Below, piece after piece: positions 25,003 to 33,283 of a stretch of DNA of 64,000 nucleotides; position 1 is the stretch's first letter; the number at the start of each line of letters is the position of its first letter. This DNA comes from CAVPCY01 sp963770765 (GTDB lineage: Bacteria > Actinomycetota > Coriobacteriia > Anaerosomatales > PHET01), in contig CAVYQS010000012.1 in the NCBI GenBank assembly GCA_963770765.1, positions 485,204-549,203 on the forward strand, written 5' to 3'. The notes beneath the pieces were generated by a model, which worked only from the letters and a program-made list of their open reading frames with translations, was not told the DNA's origin and searched no databases. The position numbers and the translations under genes are program-made.

Positions 25003-25026
25003 ACGGGCGCCCCGAGGGGCGCCCGT
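25003..25026. terminator. Hairpin between convergent genes
   Basis: An 11-bp perfect stem with a 2-nt centre (arms 25003-25013 and 25016-25026) lies between the plus-strand STAS gene and the minus-strand TPR gene. It suits a bidirectional terminator. A T-rich stretch (TTGTCTTGT) follows on the minus strand only. Confidence 0.65.
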
Positions 25027-25049
25027 GATGCGTTCGTATCGACCAGAGA

Positions 25050-25712
25050 CTACGGAGTCGACGTGGTGGTCGCCGAGGCCTTGAGGTTCGTGATCTGCTC
25101 CTTGGCGAAGTCCGGGTTGCCACCCTTCGCGCCCTCGGGGTCGATCTCGAGGTAGCGCTCGAAGGCCGCGATCGCCTTCGCCGTATCTCCGAGACCCGAG
25201 TAGAAGATGCCCAGGTTGAACGGCGCCGGGCTGAACTCGGGATCGGCAACGACAACCGCCTCAGCCGTCTCGATCGCCCGAGTCGTCTCGCCCGTGTAGA
25301 ACAGGACGATCGCGTAGTCGATCTGCACCGGTGAAACGGTGCTCTTGATAGCAACAGCGCGCCCGTAGGCGTCCTTCGCGGCGGCCCACAGCGGCAAGTC
25401 CGCACCGGCCAGGGCGGCGTTGGTCTGCGCTTCCTGCTGCTTGGCGGCGGCCCAGTCGAAGTACGAGTTACCGAGCTGGACGAGCAGGTCGAAGTTCTCG
25501 GGATCGCCTTGGAGCTGTGCGGTGACCGCTGCGACCTGGCCCTGGAACTGGGTGTCGGCGGCCGACACGGTCGATGTCGTCTCGGACGCGGCGTTCGGAT
25601 CGGCCGCGAACGGGTTCGACGCGATCACCACGAACGACAACGCGAACGCAACGATCAGCACGATCAGGGTCACCTTGACCCACGCGGGCGAGTTCGCCTT
25701 GTTGATTGCCAC
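25050..25712 (-). CDS. Membrane-anchored TPR protein
   Basis: The 220-residue protein has one N-terminal membrane helix (VKVTLIVLIVAFALSFVVIA, near residues 12-31) and then a TPR region of about three to four repeats, for example FDLLVQLGNSYFDWA and PAPFNLGIFYSGLGDTAKAI. It therefore projects a protein-interaction domain from the membrane, most likely to the outside. The GTG start has GGAGG seven bases upstream. A strong terminator-like hairpin lies only about 28 bases before the start. No enzymatic motif is seen; a scaffold role is inference. Confidence 0.8.
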   Translation of the reverse strand: MAINKANSPAWVKVTLIVLIVAFALSFVVIASNPFAADPNAASETTSTVSAADTQFQGQVAAVTAQLQGDPENFDLLVQLGNSYFDWAAAKQQEAQTNAALAGADLPLWAAAKDAYGRAVAIKSTVSPVQIDYAIVLFYTGETTRAIETAEAVVVADPEFSPAPFNLGIFYSGLGDTAKAIAAFERYLEIDPEGAKGGNPDFAKEQITNLKASATTTSTP

Positions 25713-25740
25713 GTGCTACCTCCCTGTACTCAACGAAAAG

Positions 25741-25780
25741 CGGGCCCGGGGTTCGGCCGGATAGCCGGACACCGGGCCCG
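25741..25780 (-). terminator. Terminator or attenuator ahead of the TPR gene
   Basis: Arms 25741-25749 and 25772-25780 form a 9-bp GC-only stem with a small inner hairpin. On the minus strand the stem is followed by CTTTTCGTT, so it reads as a rho-independent terminator of the gene ending at 25799. It stands immediately upstream of the TPR gene ribosome-binding site, with no room for a further promoter. Confidence 0.7.
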
Positions 25781-25798
25781 TCTCGGTTCTCGTGCGGA

Positions 25799-26200
25799 CT
25801 AGTTACCGGTCGCTTCGTCAGAACCCTCAGCGCCGGGCATCCCCTCGGGTGCTGCGCCGCCGCCGCTGATGTCGGGGTGGCCCTGGGGAAGCTCGCCGCC
25901 CTCCAGCTGCTCGGGGCTGAGCTGCGGAGCCGCCTGCTGCTGCGTCGCACCGCCGGTCGCCGCCGGAGACACTACCGCCGCCGGTACCATGCTGCGGCCG
26001 ATGAACAGGCCGATGATGACGCCAAGCAGCGCTGCGACCACGGCGACGAGCGCGGTGACCGTCATCGTGACGCTCTGCTCGGAACCGCTGGCGGGCTTGG
26101 GAGAAGAGCCGCCTGAGCTGCCCTTCTTCGCCGGAGCCGACTTCTCACCGGTCTTGGTAGGCTGCTCGTCCTCGTCGAAGAAGAAGTCCTGGTCGCTCAC
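25799..26200 (-). CDS. Small single-pass membrane protein, unknown function
   Basis: I do not recognise a family. The 133-residue protein has an acidic N-terminus (FFFDEDEQ), a K/S/G-rich linker, one membrane helix (VTMTVTALVAVVAALLGVIIG, near residues 44-65, ending in a GLFIG small-residue face) and a disordered exterior rich in Gln, Pro and Gly. GTG at 26200 begins the frame. An extended -10 promoter lies about 70 bp upstream and a terminator follows the stop, so it may be monocistronic or co-read with the TPR gene. Confidence 0.7.
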   Translation of the reverse strand: MSDQDFFFDEDEQPTKTGEKSAPAKKGSSGGSSPKPASGSEQSVTMTVTALVAVVAALLGVIIGLFIGRSMVPAAVVSPAATGGATQQQAAPQLSPEQLEGGELPQGHPDISGGGAAPEGMPGAEGSDEATGN

Positions 26201-26268
26201 TGTGGCAATCCTCCGTGTCGTGGGGCGGGAGCGCCGATGCGCCCGCCTGTGCCTGCCTGAACCCGCGT

Positions 26269-26277
26269 AGTATAGCA
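26269..26277 (-). promoter_or_regulatory. Extended -10 promoter of the 26200 gene
   Basis: TGC-TATACT on the minus strand forms an extended -10 element in the AT-richer 156-bp gap between the amidohydrolase and the small membrane protein. It predicts a start near 26262 and a leader of about 60 nt. Confidence 0.55.
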
Positions 26278-26356
26278 GACAGATTATTCTGCCTTAGGGA
26301 CGTTACGCGCACCGATGAGCAACCCGCGCGCCAAGCGCGCGAACCACACAAGACGA

Positions 26357-27703
26357 CTACGAGCGCAGCTTCATCCGCATCTCTTCGGCGCGCGCGAAGA
26401 TGCGCCCCGGATCGAGCTGCGGCCATTCGCGACTCTCGTAGACGACGGTGCCGCCGATCATGGTCCACAGCACGTTCTCCTGGTTTGCGGTGTGCACGAG
26501 CGTGCTGTACGGATAGTGCGTGGGGATCTGGTGTGACTTCGACAGGTCCACCGCGATGATGTCGGCCTGCTTGCCCGGCTCCAGTGAGCCCACGCGGTCG
26601 TCGATCCCCAGCGCTCGCGCGGCGTCGAGCGTCGCCATCTTCACGAACTGCCTGCCGATCATGAAGTGTTCGTCGCCGAGCACAGCCCTCTGCAACAGCA
26701 GTCCGATGCGCATCTCCTCGAAGACATCCATCGAGTTCGACGCCGCCGGTGAGTCGGTCCCCAGGCCCACCCGCAGCCCCGCCTTCAGGAACGTGGCGAT
26801 GGGCGCGATCCCCATACCGAGCTTCGCGTTGCAACGCGGGCAGTGCGCTATCGCGACGTCGTGCTGCGCGAGCACCTCGATGTCGGAGTCGTCGACCTGC
26901 GTGCAGTGCACCGCCATGATGTTGGGAGCGTCGAGGATCCCCCACTGCAAGACGTAGCGAACCGGGCTCACGCCGGTGGGTAGCCACAACGGAGCGTTGG
27001 CGTCGAAGATCTCGCGCACGTCGTTGGCGAGCATCGAGGATCCGTACTTGACGAACTGGACTTCCGCGCGGCTGCCGGCGAGGTGAAGCGAGACGGGCGT
27101 CCCGTCCTGCGCATAATCGGCGACGCGCTTGAACAGCTCGGGGTGACACGAGTAGGGGGCGTGGGGTGCGATGCCCACCGTGATGCGGTCGGGGTCGGTC
27201 GCCTGCCTCCAAGCGCCGATATCCTCGATCGCACCGGCCATCACGCTCTCGACCTCGCGCTTGTCCATCGTCGAGAGTTCGCGGTAGATGAAGCCCCTGA
27301 GCCCCGCCGCGTGCGCCGCGCGTCCGGATGCGCCGGTCTCGGTCACGTCGGCGACCGTGGTGATCCCCGACTGGAGCGCCTCAAGGGCGCCCAGCAGCGC
27401 CGAATCCTCCCAGTCCTGGGCCGAGAAGAGCTTCTCTTTCTGCAGGAGTTGGTACTTCCAGCTCGAGTACGGCAGGTCGTCGACGAGCCCGCGCATGGCC
27501 GTGTACTCGAGATGGGTGTGGAGGTCGATGAAGCCGGGCAGCAGCGCTGCCAGGCCGAAGTCCTTGACCGGCTCATCGGGGTGCAGCGCCTTGAGATGTT
27601 CGAGGTCGCCGATCTCGACGATCTCGCTGCCGCGCACGAGCACTGCGCCGTTCTCGATGTGCGGTGCCGCGATCGGGAGCACGTAGCGCGCGGTGAGAAT
27701 CAT
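26357..27703 (-). CDS. TRZ/ATZ-family amidohydrolase (possible aminodeoxyfutalosine deaminase)
   Basis: This metal-dependent deaminase of 448 residues has the metal ligands HTH in PGFIDLHTHLEYT near residue 60, a His in HAPYSC near residue 185, VHCTQ near residue 270 and the Asp in GLGTDSPAASNS near residue 318, all as in the SAH/MTA deaminase and TRZ/ATZ group. Because the next gene is a menaquinone methyltransferase, deamination of 6-amino-6-deoxyfutalosine (MqnX) in the futalosine route is a good candidate. S-adenosylhomocysteine deaminase or guanine deaminase are the alternatives. ATG at 27703 has GAGGGG before it. Confidence 0.85.
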   Translation of the reverse strand: MILTARYVLPIAAPHIENGAVLVRGSEIVEIGDLEHLKALHPDEPVKDFGLAALLPGFIDLHTHLEYTAMRGLVDDLPYSSWKYQLLQKEKLFSAQDWEDSALLGALEALQSGITTVADVTETGASGRAAHAAGLRGFIYRELSTMDKREVESVMAGAIEDIGAWRQATDPDRITVGIAPHAPYSCHPELFKRVADYAQDGTPVSLHLAGSRAEVQFVKYGSSMLANDVREIFDANAPLWLPTGVSPVRYVLQWGILDAPNIMAVHCTQVDDSDIEVLAQHDVAIAHCPRCNAKLGMGIAPIATFLKAGLRVGLGTDSPAASNSMDVFEEMRIGLLLQRAVLGDEHFMIGRQFVKMATLDAARALGIDDRVGSLEPGKQADIIAVDLSKSHQIPTHYPYSTLVHTANQENVLWTMIGGTVVYESREWPQLDPGRIFARAEEMRMKLRS

Positions 27704-27736
27704 GACGTCCCCTCTGCGAGATTCGACCTGGATCCG

Positions 27737-27742
27737 ATTCTA
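27737..27742 (-). promoter_or_regulatory. Candidate -10 box of the amidohydrolase
   Basis: TAGAAT on the minus strand lies between menG and the amidohydrolase and predicts a leader of about 27 nt. No -35 is recognisable. Confidence 0.35.
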
Positions 27743-27765
27743 CCGCACGGCCGACAGCGCACGAC

Positions 27766-28500
27766 CTACTTCGTGGCGGTGTGCAGCGCGACGATGCCGC
27801 CCGTCATGTTGGTCCACTCGACCGCCGAGAAGCCCGCACCGCGCAGCTCGTCTGCGAGTTCGGTCTGCGCGGGGAAGCGTCGGATCGAGTCGTTGAGGTA
27901 GACGAAGCTCGCCCGGTCGCCGGTGAGGATGCCTCCGATGGCCGGGATCGCGTAACGCAGGTAGACGTGGTAGAGACCGCGCCACGGTGCGAAGGGCGGT
28001 CGTGAGAACTCGAGGATCACGTAGCGGCCGCCGGGCTTGAGCACGCGCATGACCTCGGCGAAGTTGCGCTCTCGCTCCGGCAGATTACGTACCCCGAACG
28101 CGACCGTGACCACGTCGTAGGTCTCGTCTTCGAAGGGAAGCCGTTGAGCGTCGGCGAGTTCGAACGCGAGTTCGGTCGAGCCGCGGTGATCGGCGGCCTT
28201 GCGCTCGGCCACCGCGAGCATCTCAGGGGTGAAGTCGGTGACCATGATGCTCGCCGGATGCGCCTGGTCGGCGATGGCGAACGACACGTCGCCGGTGCCG
28301 GCGCACAGGTCGAGGACCTTCTCGGGACCGGAGATCCCACACGCCTTGACGAGCTTTCGGCGCCAGAGCCGGTCGATGCCCAGGCTCGCGAGGGCGTTGA
28401 ACGTGTCGTAGCGGTTCGCGATGCGGGAGAAGATGCCGCGAACGCGGTCGGTCGTCGCCTCGCCGGGTGCCGGAGTGTGGTCGGTCACGTGATGCTTCAC
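27766..28500 (-). CDS. menG: Demethylmenaquinone methyltransferase
   Basis: This is the SAM-dependent C-methyltransferase (UbiE/MenG) that makes menaquinone from demethylmenaquinone, the last step of quinone synthesis. The 244-residue protein has the family N-terminus IFSRIANRYDTFNALASLGIDRLWRR-like segment, SAM motif I VLDLCAGTGDV near residue 62, and the UbiE signatures VTVAFGVRNLPERE and YVILEFSRP near residues 135 and 165. The GTG start overlaps the TGA of the upstream radical SAM gene. It supplies the quinone for the nuo complex encoded at the left of the window. Confidence 0.92.
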   Translation of the reverse strand: MKHHVTDHTPAPGEATTDRVRGIFSRIANRYDTFNALASLGIDRLWRRKLVKACGISGPEKVLDLCAGTGDVSFAIADQAHPASIMVTDFTPEMLAVAERKAADHRGSTELAFELADAQRLPFEDETYDVVTVAFGVRNLPERERNFAEVMRVLKPGGRYVILEFSRPPFAPWRGLYHVYLRYAIPAIGGILTGDRASFVYLNDSIRRFPAQTELADELRGAGFSAVEWTNMTGGIVALHTATK

Positions 28501-30314
28501 ACCTTCGGGGTGTCGGGCACGCTGCGCACGGGCGGCTTGGGATGCTGGTCTGAGTGCGCGGGCGGGTAGTCGCCCTTGTTGCGCCCGAACAGGTTAGCGA
28601 CGTTCTCGCGCACGAACAACCCGGCGGCGGCGGCGACATGTGAGACGCCGGCGGATGCCGGCCAGTTGAGCTCGGACTTCTCACAGACCGTCGACTCCGA
28701 GAGGCGCTCGAACTCGGTCTTGAGGGCGAGCAGCGATGCGTCGCGCGTCACGAGCGGCTCTTCCATGATCTGGTCGATCCGGCGCATCGCCTGTCTCGCC
28801 TCGCCGATCCGTTTCTCGGTGATCGCCACGGTAGCGGCGTCGACGATGCCGGCCTCGCCCTTGATGCGGTTGATCGCGAGACCCGCCTCGTACGTCGCAT
28901 CGACCATCTCGTCGGGCGTCATGGCGTCGCTCTCGTAGTTCATGATGTGCTTCCACGACGGCATGACGAGCCGCTCGCGGTGCTCCTCGAGTGTCCGGGC
29001 GCGGAGCTTGTATCCGTACTTGTCGGGATCGTCGAAGACACGCGAGCCCGGATCGAGGAACGGCGCCATCGGGCTGACGAAGCACAGCAGGCGCGGGTCG
29101 TTGCCCGTGACCTCGTAGAGGTGCTTGACGTACTCGGCGGTCTCGCGGACCGACTCGGCGGTCTGGGTGGGAATGCCGGTCATGAAGTAGAGGTCGAAGC
29201 GGCTGCACCCGTTCCTCAGCGCGGCCTTCACGGTCTCTTCGACCTGGTCGATCGTGTAGTGGCTCTTGCCGAAGGCGGCGCGCACGCCGTCATCGTGACT
29301 CTCGACGCTGATCTCGACCGACCAGTCGGGCAGGTTGGAGTCGAGGAACTCGTAGAACTCCTCGTGCGGCGGTTTGAAGAACTCGAAGCCGATGGGGTTC
29401 TTGAGGTTGATGTCTTTGAGTCCACGCACGAAATCGCGCGTGTACTCTCGGCCGGCCTGCAAGAAGTCGTTGAGCACGAAGATGGGGCCCGGGATGTAGC
29501 GCTGGATGTGCTCGATGTCGCGCACCAGCAGGCTCGGATCGCGGAAGGCGACCTTGTCGCGCCCGAAGTGCTCGCGGAACGAGTACGCCGAGCCTCCGCA
29601 CGTCACACAGTCGTGCGTGCAGCCGCGACAGATCAGCGACGCGCACACCGGGTACTTGAGCCACTCCTTGAACGGCACGACGCCCATCAGGTCGCGGTAG
29701 CGGATGACCGACTTCATGTTGAACGAGTAGTCGAGCGAGATGGAGTCCATGTCGGGCGGGACCCACGCGAGCGGGTTGACGTGCACGTCGCCGGTGGCGT
29801 CCTTCCAGGTGAGGTTGGGGACCTCGGAGAGGTCGCCGCCGCCTTTGAGGACGTCGAGCAGCATGCGGATGGGCTCCTCGGTGGAGTCCCCGCGCATGAC
29901 GAAGTCGACGCAGTCGTAGCCGATGAGCTCCTCATGGAAGTACGTCGACGACAGGCCGCCGAAGATCACCGGCTTGGTCGGGTGCGCCTTCTTGACGAGC
30001 TTGGCGATCTCCACGGAACCGTGGGCGTGCGGCAGCCAGTGCAGGTCCACGCCGAACATGCGCGCGTCGAGGCCGCGGATGTACGCCTCGACGTCGAAGT
30101 TCGGCTTCATGAGCATCAGGACCGCGAGGTTGACGATGCGCACGCGGATGCCGTGACGCTCGAGATACTCGGCGATCGTGGTGAGCCCGATCGGATACAT
30201 CTCGAAGATCGGGGTCGACGGGACCATGTCTGAGACAGGCCCGAACATGATGGAGCGCTCGCGGAAATCGTATACGGCCGGAGCGTGCAGGAGCACAAGG
30301 TCGACTCGCGACAT
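28497..30314 (-). CDS. B12-binding-domain radical SAM protein
   Basis: This 605-residue protein has an N-terminal Rossmann-like B12-binding domain (VIFGGLSSTYFHEELIGYDC region, near residues 130-155) and a radical SAM domain whose cluster motif is CTHDCVTC, preceded by an extra Cys (CRGCTHDCVTC, near residues 230-240). It shares the tandem layout of P-methylase/BchE-like enzymes. The product is not predictable; the gene overlaps menG, so a quinone, lipid or tetrapyrrole modification is possible. ATG at 30314 has AAAGGA upstream, and a 95-nt leader with hairpins precedes it. It is not MqnC or MqnE, which are shorter and lack a B12 domain. Confidence 0.85.
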   Translation of the reverse strand: MSRVDLVLLHAPAVYDFRERSIMFGPVSDMVPSTPIFEMYPIGLTTIAEYLERHGIRVRIVNLAVLMLMKPNFDVEAYIRGLDARMFGVDLHWLPHAHGSVEIAKLVKKAHPTKPVIFGGLSSTYFHEELIGYDCVDFVMRGDSTEEPIRMLLDVLKGGGDLSEVPNLTWKDATGDVHVNPLAWVPPDMDSISLDYSFNMKSVIRYRDLMGVVPFKEWLKYPVCASLICRGCTHDCVTCGGSAYSFREHFGRDKVAFRDPSLLVRDIEHIQRYIPGPIFVLNDFLQAGREYTRDFVRGLKDINLKNPIGFEFFKPPHEEFYEFLDSNLPDWSVEISVESHDDGVRAAFGKSHYTIDQVEETVKAALRNGCSRFDLYFMTGIPTQTAESVRETAEYVKHLYEVTGNDPRLLCFVSPMAPFLDPGSRVFDDPDKYGYKLRARTLEEHRERLVMPSWKHIMNYESDAMTPDEMVDATYEAGLAINRIKGEAGIVDAATVAITEKRIGEARQAMRRIDQIMEEPLVTRDASLLALKTEFERLSESTVCEKSELNWPASAGVSHVAAAAGLFVRENVANLFGRNKGDYPPAHSDQHPKPPVRSVPDTPKV

Positions 30315-30410
30315 GTAGTGGCAGTTCCTTTCGGTCCAGATATGTCCGGACCCCTAGGACGGCACGCCGTCCTCCCTTCGCTCCGGCGGTCTCACGACCG
30401 GCAGAAGCGA
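30315..30410 (-). ncRNA. Hairpin-rich 5' leader, candidate cis-regulatory RNA
   Basis: Between a predicted start near 30410 and the radical SAM ATG the leader can form three stems. The first is a short stem closing a GTGA (GNRA-type) tetraloop at 30388-30399, enclosed by a CGCT/AGCG pairing. The second is a 6-bp stem with a 4-nt loop at 30357-30372. The third is an 8-bp stem at 30333-30352. The ribosome-binding site follows directly. No known riboswitch consensus is fully met. Structure is visible; regulation is inference. Confidence 0.35.
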
Positions 30411-30416
30411 GCACCG

Positions 30417-30425
30417 AGTATAGCA
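30417..30425 (-). promoter_or_regulatory. Extended -10 promoter of the radical SAM-menG unit
   Basis: TGC-TATACT on the minus strand is identical to the element at 26269-26277. It lies 103 bp upstream of the radical SAM start, in the 214-bp gap after the cytochrome gene. There is no clear -35. Confidence 0.55.
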
Positions 30426-30528
30426 TCGGATCTGTGGACCGCTCCCCCGCGCTCAGGCGGCCGGCGGGGCCACCACGAGCACGGGTTCCGGGTGAGCGAT
30501 CCCGCCCGATCTCAAGCGTGGAGCGGGT

Positions 30529-31698
30529 CTACTCGATCCCGCCCCTCACGTGGCATTCTGCGCAGTAGGTGGGGCTGTGACACTCGAAGCACGCGCTCGC
30601 ACCCGTCTGTGAGACGGTCGCCGGATGCTGCATGCGCCAGTCGGTCGCCGTGTAGGGCACGTCCAGGCTCGCGCCGTGATGGCACTCGTCGCAGAAGCGA
30701 TCGGCGTTGCCGTGACAGTTCGCGCAGACCGTCGGGTTCTCCTGGCCGGTGGTCCCGTGGTCTTCCATGAAGTCCGCGGGGTGCGGCATGGGCACGCCGT
30801 GACAGTCGGAACAGAACTGCTCGCTGTGGCAGGTGTTGCACTCGTTGATCGACTCGACCTTGGGCAACTCCTCGCCAACGCCCGTGCTCTCGCCGTGGCT
30901 TCGCTCGGCGGCGTCCACCTGTGCGGTCGTGTCGTGCGCGGCTTCGTACGTGCGCACGCGTGAGGTCTCGACCGACGCGAGATCCGCGTGCCCCTCGGGA
31001 TAGAATCCCTCCGCGAGGTGGCTCTCCGGCTTGAGTTCGAAGTTCGCCGGGTGGCACGCCGCACATTCGCCGGGCGCCTCGAGTCCACCTTCGGGCGTCT
31101 CGCCCTGCGAGTGGCAGCGGAAGCACGCCGTCATCTCCATGAAGTCCTCGTGCGGCTGGTTGGGCTTGCCCGTGGCGGGGTCGGTCAACGTGAGCTCGAA
31201 GTCCTCGACGTGCGCGGTCCGGTTGTGGCAGATGCCGCACGTGACCTCTTCCTCGCCGTGCACCTCGTGATCGATGAGGATGCCCGGCGAGGGCGTCACG
31301 ACCCGCTTGTCCAGATTGTGGCATTGCGTGCACTGCTCGGAGGGCATGACCGAGGCGACGTGGCTCTCGGCGTTGAGAGGCAGCTCGAAGTTGTTGGTGA
31401 CCGTCAGATAGAGCTCGCCGAGCGCCTCGGCCTTGTGCAGGATGAAGGTGACCGGGCCCGCACCCGCGGGCATGTGACACGCCATGCAGCTGATCTCGCT
31501 GTGAACCGAGTGCTCGTAGGCGGTGATGGTGTCGTCTTGGACCTTGTGGCACCCCTCGGCGCAGAACCAGCGCGTCGACGTGATGCCGAGCGCGGCGATC
31601 ATGACCGCGGCCAGCACCAACACGGCCACGATCCCCCACAGGATGTAGCGCGGGCGCCGTACCGGGTCCTTGAAGCCAGCAAACGAGATTCGGGGCAT
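30529..31698 (-). CDS. Membrane-anchored multiheme cytochrome c, about 12 hemes (NapC/NirT-like N-terminus)
   Basis: The 389-residue protein has one N-terminal membrane helix (YILWGIVAVLVLAAVMIAAL, near residues 18-37) and then 11 CxxCH sites plus one CAEGCH site of the CX3CH type right after the helix. An early heme after a single anchor is the layout of NapC/NirT/NrfH quinol dehydrogenases, so electrons probably enter from menaquinol. The C-terminal half (CNTCH, CSDCH, CANCH, CDECH, CFECH, CAECH) has closely spaced hemes. ATG at 31698 lies ten bases after the corrected stop of the upstream cytochrome. No catalytic-site motif such as that of NrfA is evident, so it looks like an electron conduit. 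Confidence 0.9.
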   Translation of the reverse strand: MPRISFAGFKDPVRRPRYILWGIVAVLVLAAVMIAALGITSTRWFCAEGCHKVQDDTITAYEHSVHSEISCMACHMPAGAGPVTFILHKAEALGELYLTVTNNFELPLNAESHVASVMPSEQCTQCHNLDKRVVTPSPGILIDHEVHGEEEVTCGICHNRTAHVEDFELTLTDPATGKPNQPHEDFMEMTACFRCHSQGETPEGGLEAPGECAACHPANFELKPESHLAEGFYPEGHADLASVETSRVRTYEAAHDTTAQVDAAERSHGESTGVGEELPKVESINECNTCHSEQFCSDCHGVPMPHPADFMEDHGTTGQENPTVCANCHGNADRFCDECHHGASLDVPYTATDWRMQHPATVSQTGASACFECHSPTYCAECHVRGGIE

Positions 31699-31708
31699 GA
31701 GCCGTCCT

Positions 31709-33236
31709 CTAGTAGTCGATCCCGACGCGGCTACCCTTGGTCACCGCGTGGCACATCAGACACCCGCCATCATAGAACGAGTCGAAGTAGCGAAGCATGT
31801 GCTGCCTTGTCGCTTCCGTGCGGATTGTGGCACGAAGAGCTGCAGGTGAGTGGCGATTCGTCGTTCACATCATAGTTGTTGGGTTGCACCGGATGCTTGT
31901 TGTTGTAGACGGTGCGGGTGGGTCCGCCGTACTGGGACTCCGGATGACACTGGAGGCACAGGTCGGGGTTGCGGTCGACGAGCATCGGCGCGAAGTTCGA
32001 GCCATGCGGCGTGTGACACCGAATACACAGACGATCGCCATGATCGGAGTCCGAGAAGGTCTCACGGACACCCGAGTGGCACTTGTAGCAGAACGCGTTG
32101 TTCTGCGCGTCGATCAGCCCGCGATACTGCGCCGCGTGCGGGTCGTGGCAGCTGCTGCATTCGAGCTCGAGCCCCACCGGGTGCACGCTCGGCTGAGCGA
32201 ACTCGTTGCTGACCCCCGGGTGGCACTCGTAGCACAGGTCGGGCTGCTCGTCGTTGAGCAACGGCCGGTAGTCCGAACCGTGGGGCTCGTGGCAGCCCGT
32301 GCAGTCGTCGTTCAGGAACGGCGCATGCTGCACGGCCATGCCGCTCTTCACGGCGACCGTGGGGTGGCACCGGAAGCACAGCTCGCGCTGGCCGGCCACC
32401 AGGATGCCCCGGTGGTCCGACGCGTGAGGGTCGTGGCAGTCGATGCAGAAGCCGTTCGCCGCCGGCGGATGCGCCTGCGTGCGGTTGATCTCCATGCCGA
32501 TGGGATGGCAGGTGAAGCACAGCTTGTTGGGAGCCTGCGACAGCAAGCCGCGGTAGTTCGATGCGTGGGGACTGTGACAGCTCGTGCATCGCCCGGCCTC
32601 GAACGGCTGGTGCTGGAAGAGGTCGCCGAGCTTGAGGCCCATGCTCCCGTGACACGTCCAGCACAGCTCGTTCTCGGGTAGCACCAGCTTCGACTCGACG
32701 CCCTTGACTTCCGTCGTGCCTGCCACCTTGACGCTTCCGGGCTGAGTACCGGCGCTCGTGGTCTCACTTTGCGTGAGAGTGAACCACCACCGAAGCGGCA
32801 GCCACTGCAGCATCGTGCGAGTCCGTTCGAGCAACTGGGACGACGCCGTGGTCACGCTCACCGTGACCTTCTTGCCGTGCGGCGTGTGACACGTCGTGCA
32901 TTCCTCACGCGCGAACGGATCGTGGACCGTCGCTCTCGTGAGATCGGGAATCAGTTCGGTGTGGCACTGGAGGCACTCGATGTTGCGCGCAACGAAGCGG
33001 GCCTGCTGCTGGCCTCCGCTGAGCCACACTTCGACCGAGGTCACGCAGCAGAACAGGAGCAGCACGAGGAGAACGATTGCGACCACGAGACCCCACCAGC
33101 GGCGCCCGCGCTCGACATCCCGTTCTTCGGAGTCGGTTTCGATGTCGTCGGTGACGACGTCGGGCTCGGTCAACGACCCTCCTTGGCGCCACTCAGGCGC
33201 CGTTGTGGCGGCCCTGTCCGTGGCGAGATACACCAC
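31709..33236 (-). CDS. Membrane-anchored multiheme cytochrome c, about 15 hemes, doubled-CXXCH type, frameshifted
   Basis: After an acidic cytoplasmic N-terminus and one membrane helix (WWGLVVAIVLLVLLLFCC) come 13 CxxCH sites and one CX3CH site (CSSSCH). Many are in the doubled-CXXCH form with PHxS following (CTSCHSPHAS, CTGCHEPHGS, CIRCHTPHGS), typical of large electron-transfer cytochromes. The printed frame ends early; removing one base from the CC near 31805 restores HMLRYFDSFYDGGCLMCHA with a fifteenth heme and TAG at 31709. The start is GTG 33236; a TTG after AAGGAGGG about 20 codons inside is an alternative. It pairs with the 12-heme protein. Confidence 0.88.
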
Positions 33237-33283
33237 GTGAAGTCTAACACGCGCATGTGTAAGGCTGAACCACCCTTATCGGC

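Noticed and set aside
28947..30233. Plus-strand open frame of 428 codons opposite the radical SAM gene
   Set aside because: Same reversed-codon composition; the minus strand carries an uninterrupted recognisable enzyme.
28497..30314. Radical SAM protein as MqnC or MqnE of the futalosine pathway
   Set aside because: It is about 600 residues with an N-terminal B12-binding domain, unlike the shorter MqnC and MqnE that lack this domain.
30315..30360. Resemblance of CCTAGGGGTCCGG and CTGGACCGAAAGG to parts of the ykkC/guanidine-I riboswitch
   Set aside because: The similarity is confined to one hairpin that is self-complementary anyway, and the conserved 3' half of that aptamer is absent because the start codon follows within about 20 bases.
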